The notes below the pieces were generated by a model that did no database searches, had not been told where the DNA came from, and was given only the letters and a program-made list of their open reading frames with translations. Made by a program: the position numbers and the translations under genes. From contig JAUNGB010000033.1 in the NCBI GenBank assembly GCA_030524715.1, positions 1 to 49,117 on the forward strand: 49,117 nucleotides of DNA. Direction: 5' to 3'. This stretch comes from Eubacteriales bacterium. Its GTDB lineage: Bacteria; Bacillota; Clostridia; Lachnospirales; Lachnospiraceae. Below, piece by piece: positions 1 through 8,232 of this stretch (position 1 is the stretch's first letter; every line of letters begins with the position of its first letter).

Positions 1-77
1 GCTTTAGTAGCATAGACACATTGTGCAGTTTTTTAAATTTGCTCATTTATAGTTATATAATAATTTAAAATAAGTCA

Positions 78-106
78 TTGACTATATTTTGTCTGCGTTA
101 TATTCT
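78..106 (+). promoter_or_regulatory. Promoter of mecA
   Basis: A -35 box TTGACT (78-83) and a -10 box TATTCT (101-106) are separated by 17 bases, about 40 bases before the chosen mecA start. The fit to the housekeeping sigma consensus is good but not perfect. Confidence 0.5.
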
Positions 107-146
107 ATATAAAAGAAGCAGGATTCCAAGAACAGGATGTGATGTA

Positions 147-929
147 ATGAAAATAGAAAAAATAAGTGAAAACCAAATCCGCTGCATTCTTACCAAAGAA
201 GACCTGGAGCATCATCAGATTCGTCTCAGTGAACTGGCTTACGGGACTGAGAAGGCTAAGAAGCTGTTCCGCGACATGATGCAGCAAGCACAGATACAAT
301 TCGGCTTTGAAGCGGATAATATTCCGTTAATGGTCGAGGCGATTCCTGTCAGCATGGAGAGTATTATCCTTATCATCACCAAGGTGGAGGATCCGGAAGA
401 GCTGGATACCCGCTTTTCCAAATTTTCTCCATACAGGGACAATGCGCAGAAACAGACCATTGAACTTGACGGTGCCGACAGCATTATCGATATCTTCAAC
501 CGTATCTGTGACGCCAAGATGAAAAAGCTTGGTATGGAAACAAATGAAAACGATGCTCCCGATGTCTCTGAGGCGGCTGAACAATCCCTGGAGGATGATG
601 CCGTATCCGAAGAAGACGGCGAGAAGAAGCTTTCCGTTAATCTGATCCGGCAGTTTACCTTCCATACACTGGATGATGTTATCGCTGCTTCTCAGGGACT
701 GAACGGATTCTTTGACGGAATCAATACATTGTATAAAGGAACAGACAACGGGTATTATCAGCTTGTTATCCACCAGTCTGATTGTACCCCTCAGAAATTT
801 AACAAGGTATGCAATATCCTTTCCGAATACGGTTCCAGCAGGCCTTTGACCGCATCCGGCGAGGCGTATCTGCAGGAGCACGGAGAATTAATTACAAAAG
901 ACGCACTGCAGCAATTAACGCAGCTTTAA
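147..929 (+). CDS. mecA: Adaptor protein MecA
   Basis: This is a MecA-family adaptor, which in Firmicutes delivers substrates to the ClpC unfoldase for degradation by ClpCP. The 260-residue product has the family layout: an N-terminal substrate-binding domain (about residues 1-110, beginning MKIEKISENQIRCIL), an acidic linker (about 125-165, rich in D/E) and a C-terminal ClpC-binding domain starting near SVNLIRQFTFHTLDDV. The start at 147 was chosen over the longer frame from 78 because it has an AGGA at 134-137 with 9-base spacing, matches the usual family N-terminus, and the longer frame would begin inside the promoter. It is monocistronic and ends at a hairpin terminator. Which substrates it targets here cannot be told. 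Confidence 0.9.
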   Translation: MKIEKISENQIRCILTKEDLEHHQIRLSELAYGTEKAKKLFRDMMQQAQIQFGFEADNIPLMVEAIPVSMESIILIITKVEDPEELDTRFSKFSPYRDNAQKQTIELDGADSIIDIFNRICDAKMKKLGMETNENDAPDVSEAAEQSLEDDAVSEEDGEKKLSVNLIRQFTFHTLDDVIAASQGLNGFFDGINTLYKGTDNGYYQLVIHQSDCTPQKFNKVCNILSEYGSSRPLTASGEAYLQEHGELITKDALQQLTQL

Positions 930-947
930 CATGACTTATTCAACCAG

Positions 948-982
948 CAAATCCCCCCACAGCAGAACTGCGGGGGGATTTG
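948..982. terminator. Convergent terminator, mecA / DUF1858
   Basis: An 11-bp perfect stem (CAAATCCCCCC with GGGGGGATTTG) encloses a 13-base loop and sits between two converging genes. T-rich sequence follows on the plus side; the element could serve both strands. Confidence 0.7.
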
Positions 983-998
983 TTGATTTATTACAGGA

Positions 999-1199
999 TC
1001 ATTCTCCCAGAAAATCATTAATCTGCTGAACCAGAATATCTGCGTCAAGTCCATGAACCATAGCGGCTTCTTCCAGTGATTCCATCTGTGATGACGGGCA
1101 TCCCAGACAATGCATGCCTGCTCTCATCAGAATCGGCGCGATATTCGGATCTAACTGAAGCAACTGTCCAATCAGCATTTTCTTTGTAACCTGTGCCAT
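999..1199 (-). CDS. DUF1858 redox-disulfide domain protein
   Basis: A 66-residue protein of the DUF1858 / hybrid-cluster-protein-associated redox disulfide family. It has the typical helical N-terminus (MAQVTKKMLIGQLLQLDP), the family core GMHCLGCPSS with a CxxC pair at about residues 33-36, and an LDADILVQQIN tail. Members are thought to act in redox or Fe-S related chemistry, but no reaction is established. The start at 1199 is supported by AGGAGG upstream; a longer in-frame extension to 1271 would run into the promoter. It is transcribed divergently from the ferredoxin gene. Confidence 0.85.
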   Translation of the reverse strand: MAQVTKKMLIGQLLQLDPNIAPILMRAGMHCLGCPSSQMESLEEAAMVHGLDADILVQQINDFLGE

Positions 1200-1229
1200 T
1201 GATGATTCCTCCTTATCGTTTATTTTCAC

Positions 1230-1258
1230 ATTATAATACCAAATTGCCGCAGAATCAA
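1230..1258 (-). promoter_or_regulatory. Promoter of the DUF1858 gene
   Basis: Read on minus: -35 TTGATT (1253-1258), 17-base spacer, -10 TATAAT (1230-1235), about 30 bases before the start codon. Confidence 0.65.
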
Positions 1259-1294
1259 CCCGGTTATACATTTTATAGGATCATGTTTATAATT

Positions 1295-1324
1295 TTGTAC
1301 TTGTAATCTGGCGAAAGATATATT
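1295..1324 (+). promoter_or_regulatory. Possible promoter of the ferredoxin gene
   Basis: TTGTAC (1295-1300), 18-base spacer, TATATT (1319-1324). It is correctly placed about 55 bases before the ferredoxin start; the boxes are only moderate matches. Confidence 0.4.
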
Positions 1325-1355
1325 AGAATGTGTTTAGAACCTGAAGAGGTACTAG

Positions 1356-1550
<195 letters not shown>

Positions 1551-1605
1551 TAAAAATTAAACACAGCAAGGCGGAATGAAAATATCCGCTTTGTCAGAAA
1601 CACTG

Positions 1606-1640
1606 AAACAGGCTGGCGGTTTCAAACCGTCAGCCTGTTT
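1606..1640 (+). terminator. Terminator of the ferredoxin gene
   Basis: A long stem pairs AAACAGGCTG-CGGTTT with AAACCG-CAGCCTGTTT around a very short loop, and a T-rich tail (TTTTTGTCTT) follows. Confidence 0.85.
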
Positions 1641-1701
1641 TTGTCTTACTGGAAAATTCATTCCCGCACTCTGCGGACAAAATGTATTTGCCACTGAATT
1701 C

Positions 1702-1734
1702 TTCAAGACTCGCCTGCGAGTCTTGGTGCGGGAT
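1702..1734. repeat. 33-nt hairpin repeat, copy 1
   Basis: A palindrome CAAGACTCGC / GCGAGTCTTG followed by GTGCGGGAT. A second copy with about two differences lies at 27616-27648. Both are intergenic; this one lies just beyond the 3' end of the MerR gene. Confidence 0.6.
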
Positions 1735-1766
1735 TCGTCTTACGTCTTCCATCTGATATATGTAGT

Positions 1767-2324
1767 CTAAATTTTGTGCTTTCTCCTGGATCTTTTATCG
1801 TTAGAGGCTGCGGCGGCCTCGCGCCTTGCCAACTGCTGTCTTCGAATGGCCATATCCAGGGAACGGCAGCGTTCCTCATCTTCATTTTTTGACTGCAGCT
1901 CCTGTGCGATCAAGCGCTCCAGTATCTGCTGAAATTCCAGAATTTTCTCGTTTGCCGGTTCCTCATCCGGCGCCTGACAGGTATCCTTTATTACTTCCTG
2001 CCCGGCCCGGTCTGTTTTTGCCGTCTTTTCTGCCTCGCCCTGCCCGCAGCCGTCTCCGTCCAAAAGCTTTACATGGCTTTCTGTTGTTCCGGGTACTGTA
2101 CGTGCGATCTGCGGAATCAGATCCTTGATCGCCCGAAGCTGCAGGCCACGGTTCTTCAGTTCTTTAATATTCATAAACAATTGAATATCATATCCGGTGT
2201 AGTATCGATGGCCCATCTCATTTCTCTGAATGCGCAGCTCCAGCTCGTCCTCCCAGTAGCGGAGAACATAGGATTTCACTCCTGTCATTTCTGCAGCCTG
2301 CCTGACGGTATACCGCTTTTCCAT
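1767..2324 (-). CDS. MerR-family transcriptional regulator
   Basis: A 185-residue MerR-type DNA-binding protein. Residues 1-70 form the winged helix-turn-helix (YTVRQAAEMTGVKSYVLRYW, then HRYYTGYDIQLFMNIKELKN), with a coiled-coil start around QLRAIKDLIPQI. The rest is charged, with E/Q/R-rich stretches and no cysteine-based metal site, so it is not an obvious metal sensor. AAGGAGGGG precedes the ATG. It ends near the 33-nt hairpin repeat and is preceded by a promoter and a dispersed palindrome. Targets are unknown. Confidence 0.85.
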   Translation of the reverse strand: MEKRYTVRQAAEMTGVKSYVLRYWEDELELRIQRNEMGHRYYTGYDIQLFMNIKELKNRGLQLRAIKDLIPQIARTVPGTTESHVKLLDGDGCGQGEAEKTAKTDRAGQEVIKDTCQAPDEEPANEKILEFQQILERLIAQELQSKNEDEERCRSLDMAIRRQQLARREAAAASNDKRSRRKHKI

Positions 2325-2350
2325 GCTACCCCTCCTTATGAAATTCTGTT

Positions 2351-2420
2351 GTTACTGGCAATTATACATTGTCAGCCCACAGCCTTGCAACAAGTGCAAG
2401 GCTTGGGTGTGAACAGTAAC
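2351..2420. repeat. Dispersed nested palindrome, copy A
   Basis: Outer ends GTTACTG (2351-2357) and CAGTAAC (2414-2420) enclose an inner stem AGCCTTGCA (2381-2389) / TGCAAGGCT (2395-2403). Related copies lie at 16525-16589 and 23070-23115, with fragments at 16421-16458 and 21624-21656. Confidence 0.65.
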
Positions 2421-2431
2421 ATTCTTTTCTT

Positions 2432-2459
2432 ATTATATCAGAGTGGGAAAAGTTTGCAA
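2432..2459 (-). promoter_or_regulatory. Promoter of the MerR gene
   Basis: On minus: TTGCAA (2454-2459), 16-base spacer ending in TGA, then TATAAT (2432-2437), giving an extended -10 (TGATATAAT). The dispersed palindrome lies between this promoter and the gene, so it would be in the transcript leader. Confidence 0.5.
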
Positions 2460-2582
2460 CGAAAAACGCTCGACAGATTTTTCAATACTTCGCTCTATGC
2501 AAGCATATCACTCATCCTCTTCTTCTGCTTTTTGCCATGCTCACCTCGCAGCACAGCTGATCGGTGTCGGGCTTCGCCCTAT

Positions 2583-2647
2583 ACAAGTAAGAAGGAGAAA
2601 GCCCTTTGATATGCAAGCATATCACGGGATTTCTCCTTCTTACTTGT
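2583..2647 (-). terminator. Large hairpin downstream of dnaB
   Basis: An 18-bp perfect inverted repeat (ACAAGTAAGAAGGAGAAA at 2583-2600, partner 2630-2647) encloses a second palindrome GATATG/CATATC. It begins 9 bases past the dnaB stop. It has no clear T-run, so it may stabilise the 3' end or act as a barrier rather than as a classic intrinsic terminator. Confidence 0.5.
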
Positions 2648-2655
2648 GCATGGCT

Positions 2656-3984
2656 CTACTTTTTCATGTTTACGAACTGCGTGTATCTCGGAAGCCATAC
2701 AAGCTCTACGGTTCCAATGGGGCCGTTTCGCTGTTTGGCTATGATTATCTCTGCAATATCCTTTTTCTCCGTGTCTTTATGATAGTAATCGTCCCGGTAA
2801 ATAAACATCACCACATCCGCATCCTGCTCAATAGCCCCTGACTCGCGGAGATCCGAAAGCATAGGGCGATGATCCGGACGCTGCTCCACCGCACGGCTTA
2901 GCTGGGACAGGGCAATGACAGGAACCTCCAGTTCACGGGCAAGCGCCTTCAGGGAACGGGAAATATCAGAAATCTCCTGCTGACGGGAATCGCTTTTACC
3001 GCTTCCGCTCATCAACTGCAAATAGTCGATCATAACAATGCCAAGATTGTGCTCCAGCTTATATTTTCTGCATTTGGAGCGCATCTCCGCAATGGAAATG
3101 CCCGGCGTATCGTCAATGATCAGATTGGAACGTCCGATGATATCCGCCCCTTCCACCAGCTTCGTCCAGTCCTCATCCTTTAAATTACCGGTACGGAGAT
3201 TCTGGGAATCAACATGGGATTCCATGGCAAGCAGACGGTTGACCAACTGCTCCTTGGACATTTCCAGACTGAAAATAGCAACCGTTACATCCTTACGGAA
3301 CGCCATATATTGAGCAATATTCAGGACAAAAGCGGTTTTTCCCATAGACGGACGGGCAGCGATCAGAACAAGATCTGACGGATGCATACCGGACGTCTTA
3401 TAATCCAGATCCACAAAGCCTGTGGGAATTCCCGTCACGCTTCCCTTCAGCTTGGAAGCCTTCTCAATATTGTTGATAGCGTTTAAGACCACCTGCTGAA
3501 TAGGAACATAGTCCCCGCCGATATTTCTCTGAAGGATATTAAAAAGCTTTTTCTCTGCTTCCTCCAGAATCGTTTCCGTATTGTCCTTTCCCAGATAGCA
3601 GGCATCCGCCACTTCCTCATTGGCTTTGATCAGGCGGCGGAGAAGTGCCTTTTCGCTGACGATATTGGCATAATACTTCACGTTGGCAGAGGTGGGAACC
3701 GCATCCATCAGCTCGCGGACATATTCCATACTGCTGATATCAGGAGGAAGATTCTTTTCCTTCAGCCGGTTCTGGAGCGTGATCAGGTCTACCGGCTTCC
3801 CTTCATTGCATAATTCCACCATAGCGTCAAATATAATACCATACTGGCTCTGGTAGAAATCATCACTGGTAAGGATTTCAGACGCGATCAGGATCGCGTC
3901 CCTGTCCAGAATCATTGCGCCGATAACAGACTGTTCCGCCTCAATACTGTGGGGAAGGATTCTTTTGATCAGTGCTTCTTCCAT
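2656..3984 (-). CDS. dnaB: Replicative DNA helicase DnaB
   Basis: A 442-residue replicative hexameric helicase that unwinds DNA ahead of the replisome. The N-terminal primase-interacting domain begins LPHSIEAEQSVIGAMILD (about residues 10-27). The RecA-like C-terminal domain carries the Walker A motif ARPSMGKTAF, Walker B-type VMIDYLQLMS, and the DnaB signature LSDLRESGAIEQDADVV. Length is normal and there is no intein. It is the third gene of gdpP-rplI-dnaB: its ATG directly abuts the rplI stop, which suggests translational coupling. Confidence 0.97.
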   Translation of the reverse strand: MEEALIKRILPHSIEAEQSVIGAMILDRDAILIASEILTSDDFYQSQYGIIFDAMVELCNEGKPVDLITLQNRLKEKNLPPDISSMEYVRELMDAVPTSANVKYYANIVSEKALLRRLIKANEEVADACYLGKDNTETILEEAEKKLFNILQRNIGGDYVPIQQVVLNAINNIEKASKLKGSVTGIPTGFVDLDYKTSGMHPSDLVLIAARPSMGKTAFVLNIAQYMAFRKDVTVAIFSLEMSKEQLVNRLLAMESHVDSQNLRTGNLKDEDWTKLVEGADIIGRSNLIIDDTPGISIAEMRSKCRKYKLEHNLGIVMIDYLQLMSGSGKSDSRQQEISDISRSLKALARELEVPVIALSQLSRAVEQRPDHRPMLSDLRESGAIEQDADVVMFIYRDDYYHKDTEKKDIAEIIIAKQRNGPIGTVELVWLPRYTQFVNMKK

Positions 3985-4430
3985 TATGCTTCTTTAATCC
4001 ATACCTTCAGGCTTCCGGTTACCTTTGGATGCAGACGCACCGGAACCTGGGTAACGCCCAGTGTTTTGATCGGGCTTGGGAGCTGAAGCTTCTTTTTGTC
4101 GATATCAAGATTTAACTGGGATTTGGCCGCCTCGGAAATTTCCTTGGTAGAAACGGAACCAAAGGTCCTTCCGCCCTCTCCCACCTTCAGGGTCAGGATA
4201 ATTTCTTTTGTTTCCAGTTCTTTGGCAAAAGCCCGGGCTGCTTCCAGATTTTCCTGGGCAACCTTTTCAGCATTGGCCTTCTGCAGCTTCAGGTCGTTTA
4301 AGTTTTTCGGCGTTGCCTCAAGACCCAGCTTCTTCGGCAGGATCATATTGCGAGCATAGCCGTCGCTGACATTTACGATTTCACCCTTTTTACCAAGGGA
4401 TTTTACATCCTCTAATAAAATTACCTTCAT
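3984..4430 (-). CDS. rplI: 50S ribosomal protein L9
   Basis: A 148-residue L9, a structural protein of the large ribosomal subunit with two globular domains joined by a long helix. The N-terminal signature is intact ([21 protein letters not shown], then [17 protein letters not shown]), followed by the connecting helix (about 41-75, K/A/E rich) and the C-terminal domain. Its ATG overlaps the gdpP stop by four bases (ATGA) and its end touches dnaB, so the three genes are translationally linked. Confidence 0.97.
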   Translation of the reverse strand: MKVILLEDVKSLGKKGEIVNVSDGYARNMILPKKLGLEATPKNLNDLKLQKANAEKVAQENLEAARAFAKELETKEIILTLKVGEGGRTFGSVSTKEISEAAKSQLNLDIDKKKLQLPSPIKTLGVTQVPVRLHPKVTGSLKVWIKEA

Positions 4431-6481
4431 TTGACAATATCTCCTTCTTTATATAATTCGTCAATAATTTCCTTGAGCATTCCTTCCGTCTCTTCTATAG
4501 AGGCTTTTACCTGCGCTCCCGCAATGTTGATATGGCCTCCGCCGCCCATCTTTTCCATCATCACCTGTACATTGACCTCATCGATGGCGCGGGCGCTGAT
4601 ATAAACCTCGTGATTATAGGTGGTAAGAACAAAGGAAGCCTTCACTCCCGCAATATTCAGGAGTTCATTGGCAGCCTGGGCGCCTACGACAGTCGGGCTC
4701 TCCAGACCTTCACTGGGGCATTTGGCAATGGCAAAATAATCCCGATAGATTTCCGCCGTACGCACAGCCTCTGCCCTGGCTTTATAGGAATCAATATTAT
4801 CCCGGAGCATCTTACGTACTCTTGTCATATCCGCACCGTTACGGCGCAGGAAAGCCGCCGCCTCAAAGGTTCTGACGCCTGCGCGGGTAATAAAGTTATT
4901 GGTATCGATCATAATACCGGCATAAATACAGTCTGCCTCAATATTGCGGAGACGCAGATCATCTGAGAAATACTGCAGAATTTCCGCAACCATCTCACAG
5001 GTAGAAGACGCATACGGCTCCACATAGGAAAGCACCGCATTCTGGATCACTTCATTGCCGCGCCTGTGGTGATCGAGCACTACAATAGTCTTGGTCATAT
5101 AAAGAAGCTCCTGGCATTCCGTATAACTGGGTTTGTTGGTATCCACCACAACCACAACCGTATTATTATCCACCAAATCCTTCGCCTGATTACGATCCAC
5201 AAACATAGACGGTTCATAGTCAGGATTATCCATATATCCTGCCATAAGCGGACGGATGGAGGTAGAGGGATCATTGACAACAATGTGCACAGGCTTGCCA
5301 AGGGTCTTACCTGCACGGTAAATACCGATTGCCGCGCCGAGGGCGTCCACATCCGTGATCTTATGTCCCATAACAACCACGCGGTCCTTGGAACTCATAA
5401 ACTCTTTCAGGGCCTGGGCTTTCACACGGGCCTTGACACGGGTGGCCTTTTCCACTTGCTGGGACTTACCGCCTATATAAGTGATATTGTTGCCGTTTTT
5501 AATGACTACCTGATCGCCGCCGCGCCCAAGCGCCATTTCTATGGCTATTCTGGAATACTCATAGTTCTGCAGATAAGTAGATGCATTCAGACCGATACCG
5601 ATGCTCAGAGTCACTGCCATTTCATTGCCGATATTGACAGTCTTCACTTCATCCAAAATATGGAAGCGCTGCTCTTTCAGGATCTCCAGACTGCTTTGGC
5701 GCATGATCAGGAAATATTTATCTTTTTCCAGCTTCTTCACAAGACCGTCGAAATTTGAAAAATATTTGGTGATCTTACGGTCGATCAGCGCGATAAGCAG
5801 AGAGCGGCGCACATCCTCCACACTCTCCAGGGCTTCCTCATAATTATCCAGATAGGCCAAAGCCAGTACAAGCTTATTGTCCTCATTCTTCTGGATATAA
5901 TCACGCAGTTCTGTCTCATCATAAAGATAAAGAGTGATCAGGCTGCTGTTTTCTCCGGAGCTTTCCAGAATATCCGTATTGGAGATTACCTTATTCAGGC
6001 ATACCCTCTGCATAGAAGCCCGATAAATTCGATCCCCAAACCGGGTACTGATCTCAGAAATTTCCAGTTCCTCCGGAACCGGCAGCTTGTCCGCCGTAAT
6101 ATCCGGAAATATTGTGCTTACATGTTTCTTGTAAAACTGATCCTTGCCCGTAAGCTGGGAAAAAACTTTATTGGACCAGATCATTTTGCCATCCGTATTC
6201 ATGATGGCATAAGGCAGTGCCAGTTCTTCGAGAATCTGTCTTTCAAGAATATCATATTGATTGGCAAAGGCGATCAGGTCATTGAGCACCAACGGTTTAT
6301 GATACAGATATAATCCTGTAGAAATCGCAATGTAGATCAACGCTCCGACCGTCACCAGTAATCCGGCTTTAATATTTACCAGATATACCAGAATATTCAT
6401 GCCGACCAGCAGAAACGACAGATACAGCGGCCATTGCATAAACAGCCGCATTTTCCCTTTCAATTTCAGCTTATCCTTCAT
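4427..6481 (-). CDS. gdpP: Cyclic-di-AMP phosphodiesterase GdpP
   Basis: A 684-residue membrane enzyme of the GdpP/YybT family, which hydrolyses cyclic di-AMP. Domains in order: two N-terminal membrane segments (about 14-60), a PAS-like domain (about 85-170), a degenerate GGDEF domain (about 175-300), and DHH and DHHA1 domains (about 340-670). DHH motifs visible are [27 protein letters not shown] and VVLDHHRRG; the DHHA1 glycine run is [14 protein letters not shown]. Length matches the family. It is first in the gdpP-rplI-dnaB operon, an arrangement common in Firmicutes. Confidence 0.95.
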   Translation of the reverse strand: MKDKLKLKGKMRLFMQWPLYLSFLLVGMNILVYLVNIKAGLLVTVGALIYIAISTGLYLYHKPLVLNDLIAFANQYDILERQILEELALPYAIMNTDGKMIWSNKVFSQLTGKDQFYKKHVSTIFPDITADKLPVPEELEISEISTRFGDRIYRASMQRVCLNKVISNTDILESSGENSSLITLYLYDETELRDYIQKNEDNKLVLALAYLDNYEEALESVEDVRRSLLIALIDRKITKYFSNFDGLVKKLEKDKYFLIMRQSSLEILKEQRFHILDEVKTVNIGNEMAVTLSIGIGLNASTYLQNYEYSRIAIEMALGRGGDQVVIKNGNNITYIGGKSQQVEKATRVKARVKAQALKEFMSSKDRVVVMGHKITDVDALGAAIGIYRAGKTLGKPVHIVVNDPSTSIRPLMAGYMDNPDYEPSMFVDRNQAKDLVDNNTVVVVVDTNKPSYTECQELLYMTKTIVVLDHHRRGNEVIQNAVLSYVEPYASSTCEMVAEILQYFSDDLRLRNIEADCIYAGIMIDTNNFITRAGVRTFEAAAFLRRNGADMTRVRKMLRDNIDSYKARAEAVRTAEIYRDYFAIAKCPSEGLESPTVVGAQAANELLNIAGVKASFVLTTYNHEVYISARAIDEVNVQVMMEKMGGGGHINIAGAQVKASIEETEGMLKEIIDELYKEGDIVK

Positions 6482-6626
6482 AATCTTTTCCGTTCTTTAC
6501 AATAAATTAACATGAATCCGTCTCCTATTATAACAGATTCCCGGAGCTTTTACCATATAAAACACAAAAAAACGTTGCCGCACATCCCATCTCTGAGCTA
6601 TTACTGCTTATATCGCAGGTATAACG

Positions 6627-6656
6627 CAAAAAACCGCCGTCCTTATGGACGGCGGT
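6627..6656 (-). terminator. Terminator of rpsF-ssb-rpsR
   Basis: On minus, a 10-bp perfect GC-rich stem (ACCGCCGTCC/GGACGGCGGT) with a 4-base loop is followed by TTTTTT. It separates the rpsR transcript from gdpP. Confidence 0.92.
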
Positions 6657-6672
6657 CTGGGAATACGCTAAA

Positions 6673-6936
6673 TTAATCCTGAACGTATGGCATCAGGGAC
6701 ATATGACGTGCTCTCTTGATGGCAACTGTCAGAGCTCTCTGATGTTTTGCGCAGTTTCCAGTAATTCTTCTCGGAAGGATCTTTCCTCTTTCGGAAACAT
6801 ACTTTCTTAATTTTGCTACATCCTTGTAATCGATTTCGTTATTTTCTTTGCCGCAGAATACGCAAACTTTTTTTCTTCTGCGTCCGCCTCTTCTTTTCAT
6901 TGGAGAGTCCGGTCTTTCGCCTCTATTGTAAGCCAT
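6673..6936 (-). CDS. rpsR: 30S ribosomal protein S18
   Basis: An 87-residue S18, which binds the 30S platform next to S6. Family features are the basic N-terminus ([16 protein letters not shown]), the core [21 protein letters not shown], and [26 protein letters not shown]. The C-F-C-x(n)-C arrangement suggests the zinc-binding (C+) form, but only three cysteines (C25, C28, C61) are present, with H64 as a possible fourth ligand. AGGAGG precedes the ATG. It is last in rpsF-ssb-rpsR. Confidence 0.96.
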   Translation of the reverse strand: MAYNRGERPDSPMKRRGGRRRKKVCVFCGKENNEIDYKDVAKLRKYVSERGKILPRRITGNCAKHQRALTVAIKRARHMSLMPYVQD

Positions 6937-7036
6937 GATGGTTTCCTCCTATTTTATTTGTAATCATTCAGTTTTTGTTGAAGCGCAATCCGCGTTATCT
7001 CATCTGGCCAAGCCAGTCCCCATTTCGCGTATTGCT

Positions 7037-7489
7037 TTAGTTAAACGGCAGCTCTTCGTCGATTCCATCCGGAATATTCATAAATCCGTCTGCTCCTGCC
7101 GCACTGGGCTCCGGCATAGACGGTGCGGCGCTCTGCTGTGGACGGGATGCCGCATAGCTGTCGCTGGCAGCCTTGCTCTCAGCAAATTCCTGTTCCTCAA
7201 CCACTACCTCCGTAGTATATACCTTCTGTCCTTCACGGTTCGTATAGCTTCCTGTCTGGATACGTCCGGTGATGGCGATCTTCAGGCCCTGGCGGAAATA
7301 CTTCTCTGCAAATTCCGCACTGCGGCCAAATGCCACGCAGCTGATAAAGTCAGCGGTTGCTTCGCCGTCGCGACGAAATCTTCTGTCCACTGCCAAAGTG
7401 TATCTGGCGATTGCCAATGCATTTTCTCCTGCGGAATATCTCACCTCAGGATCTCTTGTTAAGCGTCCCATTAAAATTACTTTGTTCAT
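7037..7489 (-). CDS. ssb: Single-stranded DNA-binding protein
   Basis: A 150-residue SSB with an N-terminal OB fold (MNKVILMGRLTRDPEVRYSA through about residue 105, including FISCVAFGRSAEFAEKYFRQG). A low-complexity linker follows, then the acidic tip DGIDEELPFN, whose terminal D/E-E-L-P-F form is the docking tail for SSB-interacting proteins. It lies between rpsF and rpsR, the standard Firmicute arrangement, which marks it as the main replication SSB rather than a phage copy. Confidence 0.96.
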   Translation of the reverse strand: MNKVILMGRLTRDPEVRYSAGENALAIARYTLAVDRRFRRDGEATADFISCVAFGRSAEFAEKYFRQGLKIAITGRIQTGSYTNREGQKVYTTEVVVEEQEFAESKAASDSYAASRPQQSAAPSMPEPSAAGADGFMNIPDGIDEELPFN

Positions 7490-7645
7490 TTTTCTACCTC
7501 TTTTTCTGTCTGGGTGAACGGGTTCTTAATGGTGCTTTCTAAAATCCATTATAAAATATCTCTTGAGCGTCTGTTTTATTTAAAGAGAGAGAGCAAAATA
7601 GAAAAACTGTCCGGAGATATCTTATATGCTAAGCCATGTAAAAGA

Positions 7646-7933
7646 TTATGCGTCTTTACGAACGACTAAATATCTTAATACATTGTCCATGATGCGTACA
7701 TGTCTTTCTACTTCTGCCGGACACGCTGCGTCTGCTTCAAACTGAATAAAATAGTAGAAGCCTTCATGCATTTTCTGAATTTCGTAAGCTAACTTCTTCT
7801 TACCCCATTCTTCTACTTCTGTGATGTTTCCATTGTAGCGGGTGATGTAGCCTTTAGCCTTTTCTACAGTGGCTTCGCGTACTTCATCTTCAACTTTGGG
7901 ACTCACAACTAATGCTAACTCGTACTTGTTCAT
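7646..7933 (-). CDS. rpsF: 30S ribosomal protein S6
   Basis: A 95-residue S6, partner of S18 on the small subunit. Family signatures are MNKYELALVVSP, the EVEEWGKKKLAYEIQKMHEGFYYFIQF strands (seen in two parts) and the ending VMRYLVV-like LRYLVVRKDA. The start at 7933 has AAGGAGG with good spacing. It is first in rpsF-ssb-rpsR and has its own promoter and a leader hairpin upstream. Confidence 0.96.
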   Translation of the reverse strand: MNKYELALVVSPKVEDEVREATVEKAKGYITRYNGNITEVEEWGKKKLAYEIQKMHEGFYYFIQFEADAACPAEVERHVRIMDNVLRYLVVRKDA

Positions 7934-7961
7934 GCTTGTCTACCTCCTTATGGTCTATATG

Positions 7962-7983
7962 GCCCTCTGCTTCTGCAAAGAGC
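7962..7983 (-). promoter_or_regulatory. Leader hairpin of rpsF mRNA
   Basis: On minus, GCTCTTTGC-AGAA-GCAGAGGGC forms a 9-bp stem with wobble pairs, about 15 bases before the rpsF ribosome binding site. In other bacteria the S6:S18 complex represses this operon through a leader RNA. Whether this hairpin is that site is inference. Confidence 0.4.
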
Positions 7984-8013
7984 AAGGATATGAAAAATAT
8001 ATCACGGTTTTTG

Positions 8014-8042
8014 ATTGTAACATAGATTCCGCGGCTTGTAAA
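8014..8042 (-). promoter_or_regulatory. Promoter of rpsF-ssb-rpsR
   Basis: On minus: -35 TTTACA (8037-8042), 17-base spacer, -10 TACAAT (8014-8019), about 80 bases before rpsF. Confidence 0.6.
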
Positions 8043-8074
8043 GTGGATTTTGACAGTTTTTTTTAAAAACGAGC

Positions 8075-8131
8075 CAAAAAAGCATCCCTCCCGCTTAATG
8101 CTCCGGGCATTTAAAACGGGAGGGAATGCTT
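8075..8131 (-). terminator. Terminator of the urease cluster
   Basis: On minus, AGCATTCCCTCCCG (8117-8130) pairs with CGGGAGGGATGCT (8081-8093) around a loop of about 23 bases, followed by TTTTTTGG. It lies about 100 bases past ureD and insulates it from rpsF. Confidence 0.85.
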
Positions 8132-8174
8132 ATCTTCAATGAAGCGGATCTTCGCGTTCCGCTTTGCTATCTGA

Positions 8175-8222
8175 TTATAAATATTATAAATGCAGGCCTT
8201 ATAAATATTATAAATGCAGGCC
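8175..8222. repeat. Two tandem copies of a 24-nt repeat
   Basis: A 24-base unit (starting TTATAAATATTATAAATGC and ending AGGCC) occurs twice without a gap, at 8175-8198 and 8199-8222, with no differences. It sits between the ureD stop and the cluster terminator. Likely a local slippage duplication. Confidence 0.85.
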
Positions 8223-8232
8223 GCTGCGCGGC

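Larger units (their letters stand above)
2325..2655. other. Intergenic region merR-dnaB
   Basis: This 331-base gap holds a dispersed palindrome (2351-2420), the merR promoter (2432-2459) and a large hairpin downstream of dnaB (2583-2647). The 15-base string ATGCAAGCATATCAC occurs twice (2497-2511 and 2611-2625). I see no convincing gene; plus-strand frames through it have no ribosome binding site and no family-like composition. Confidence 0.6.

Noticed and set aside
1576-1770. Small plus-strand open frame after the ferredoxin
   Set aside because: It reads through the ferredoxin terminator hairpin and the 33-nt repeat and lacks a ribosome binding site.
2351-2420. CRISPR repeat
   Set aside because: The dispersed palindromes are kilobases apart with no regular spacers, and no cas genes are present.
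5066-5758. 230-codon plus-strand open frame
   Set aside because: Antisense to gdpP, with no start signal; a by-product of the codon bias of the real gene.
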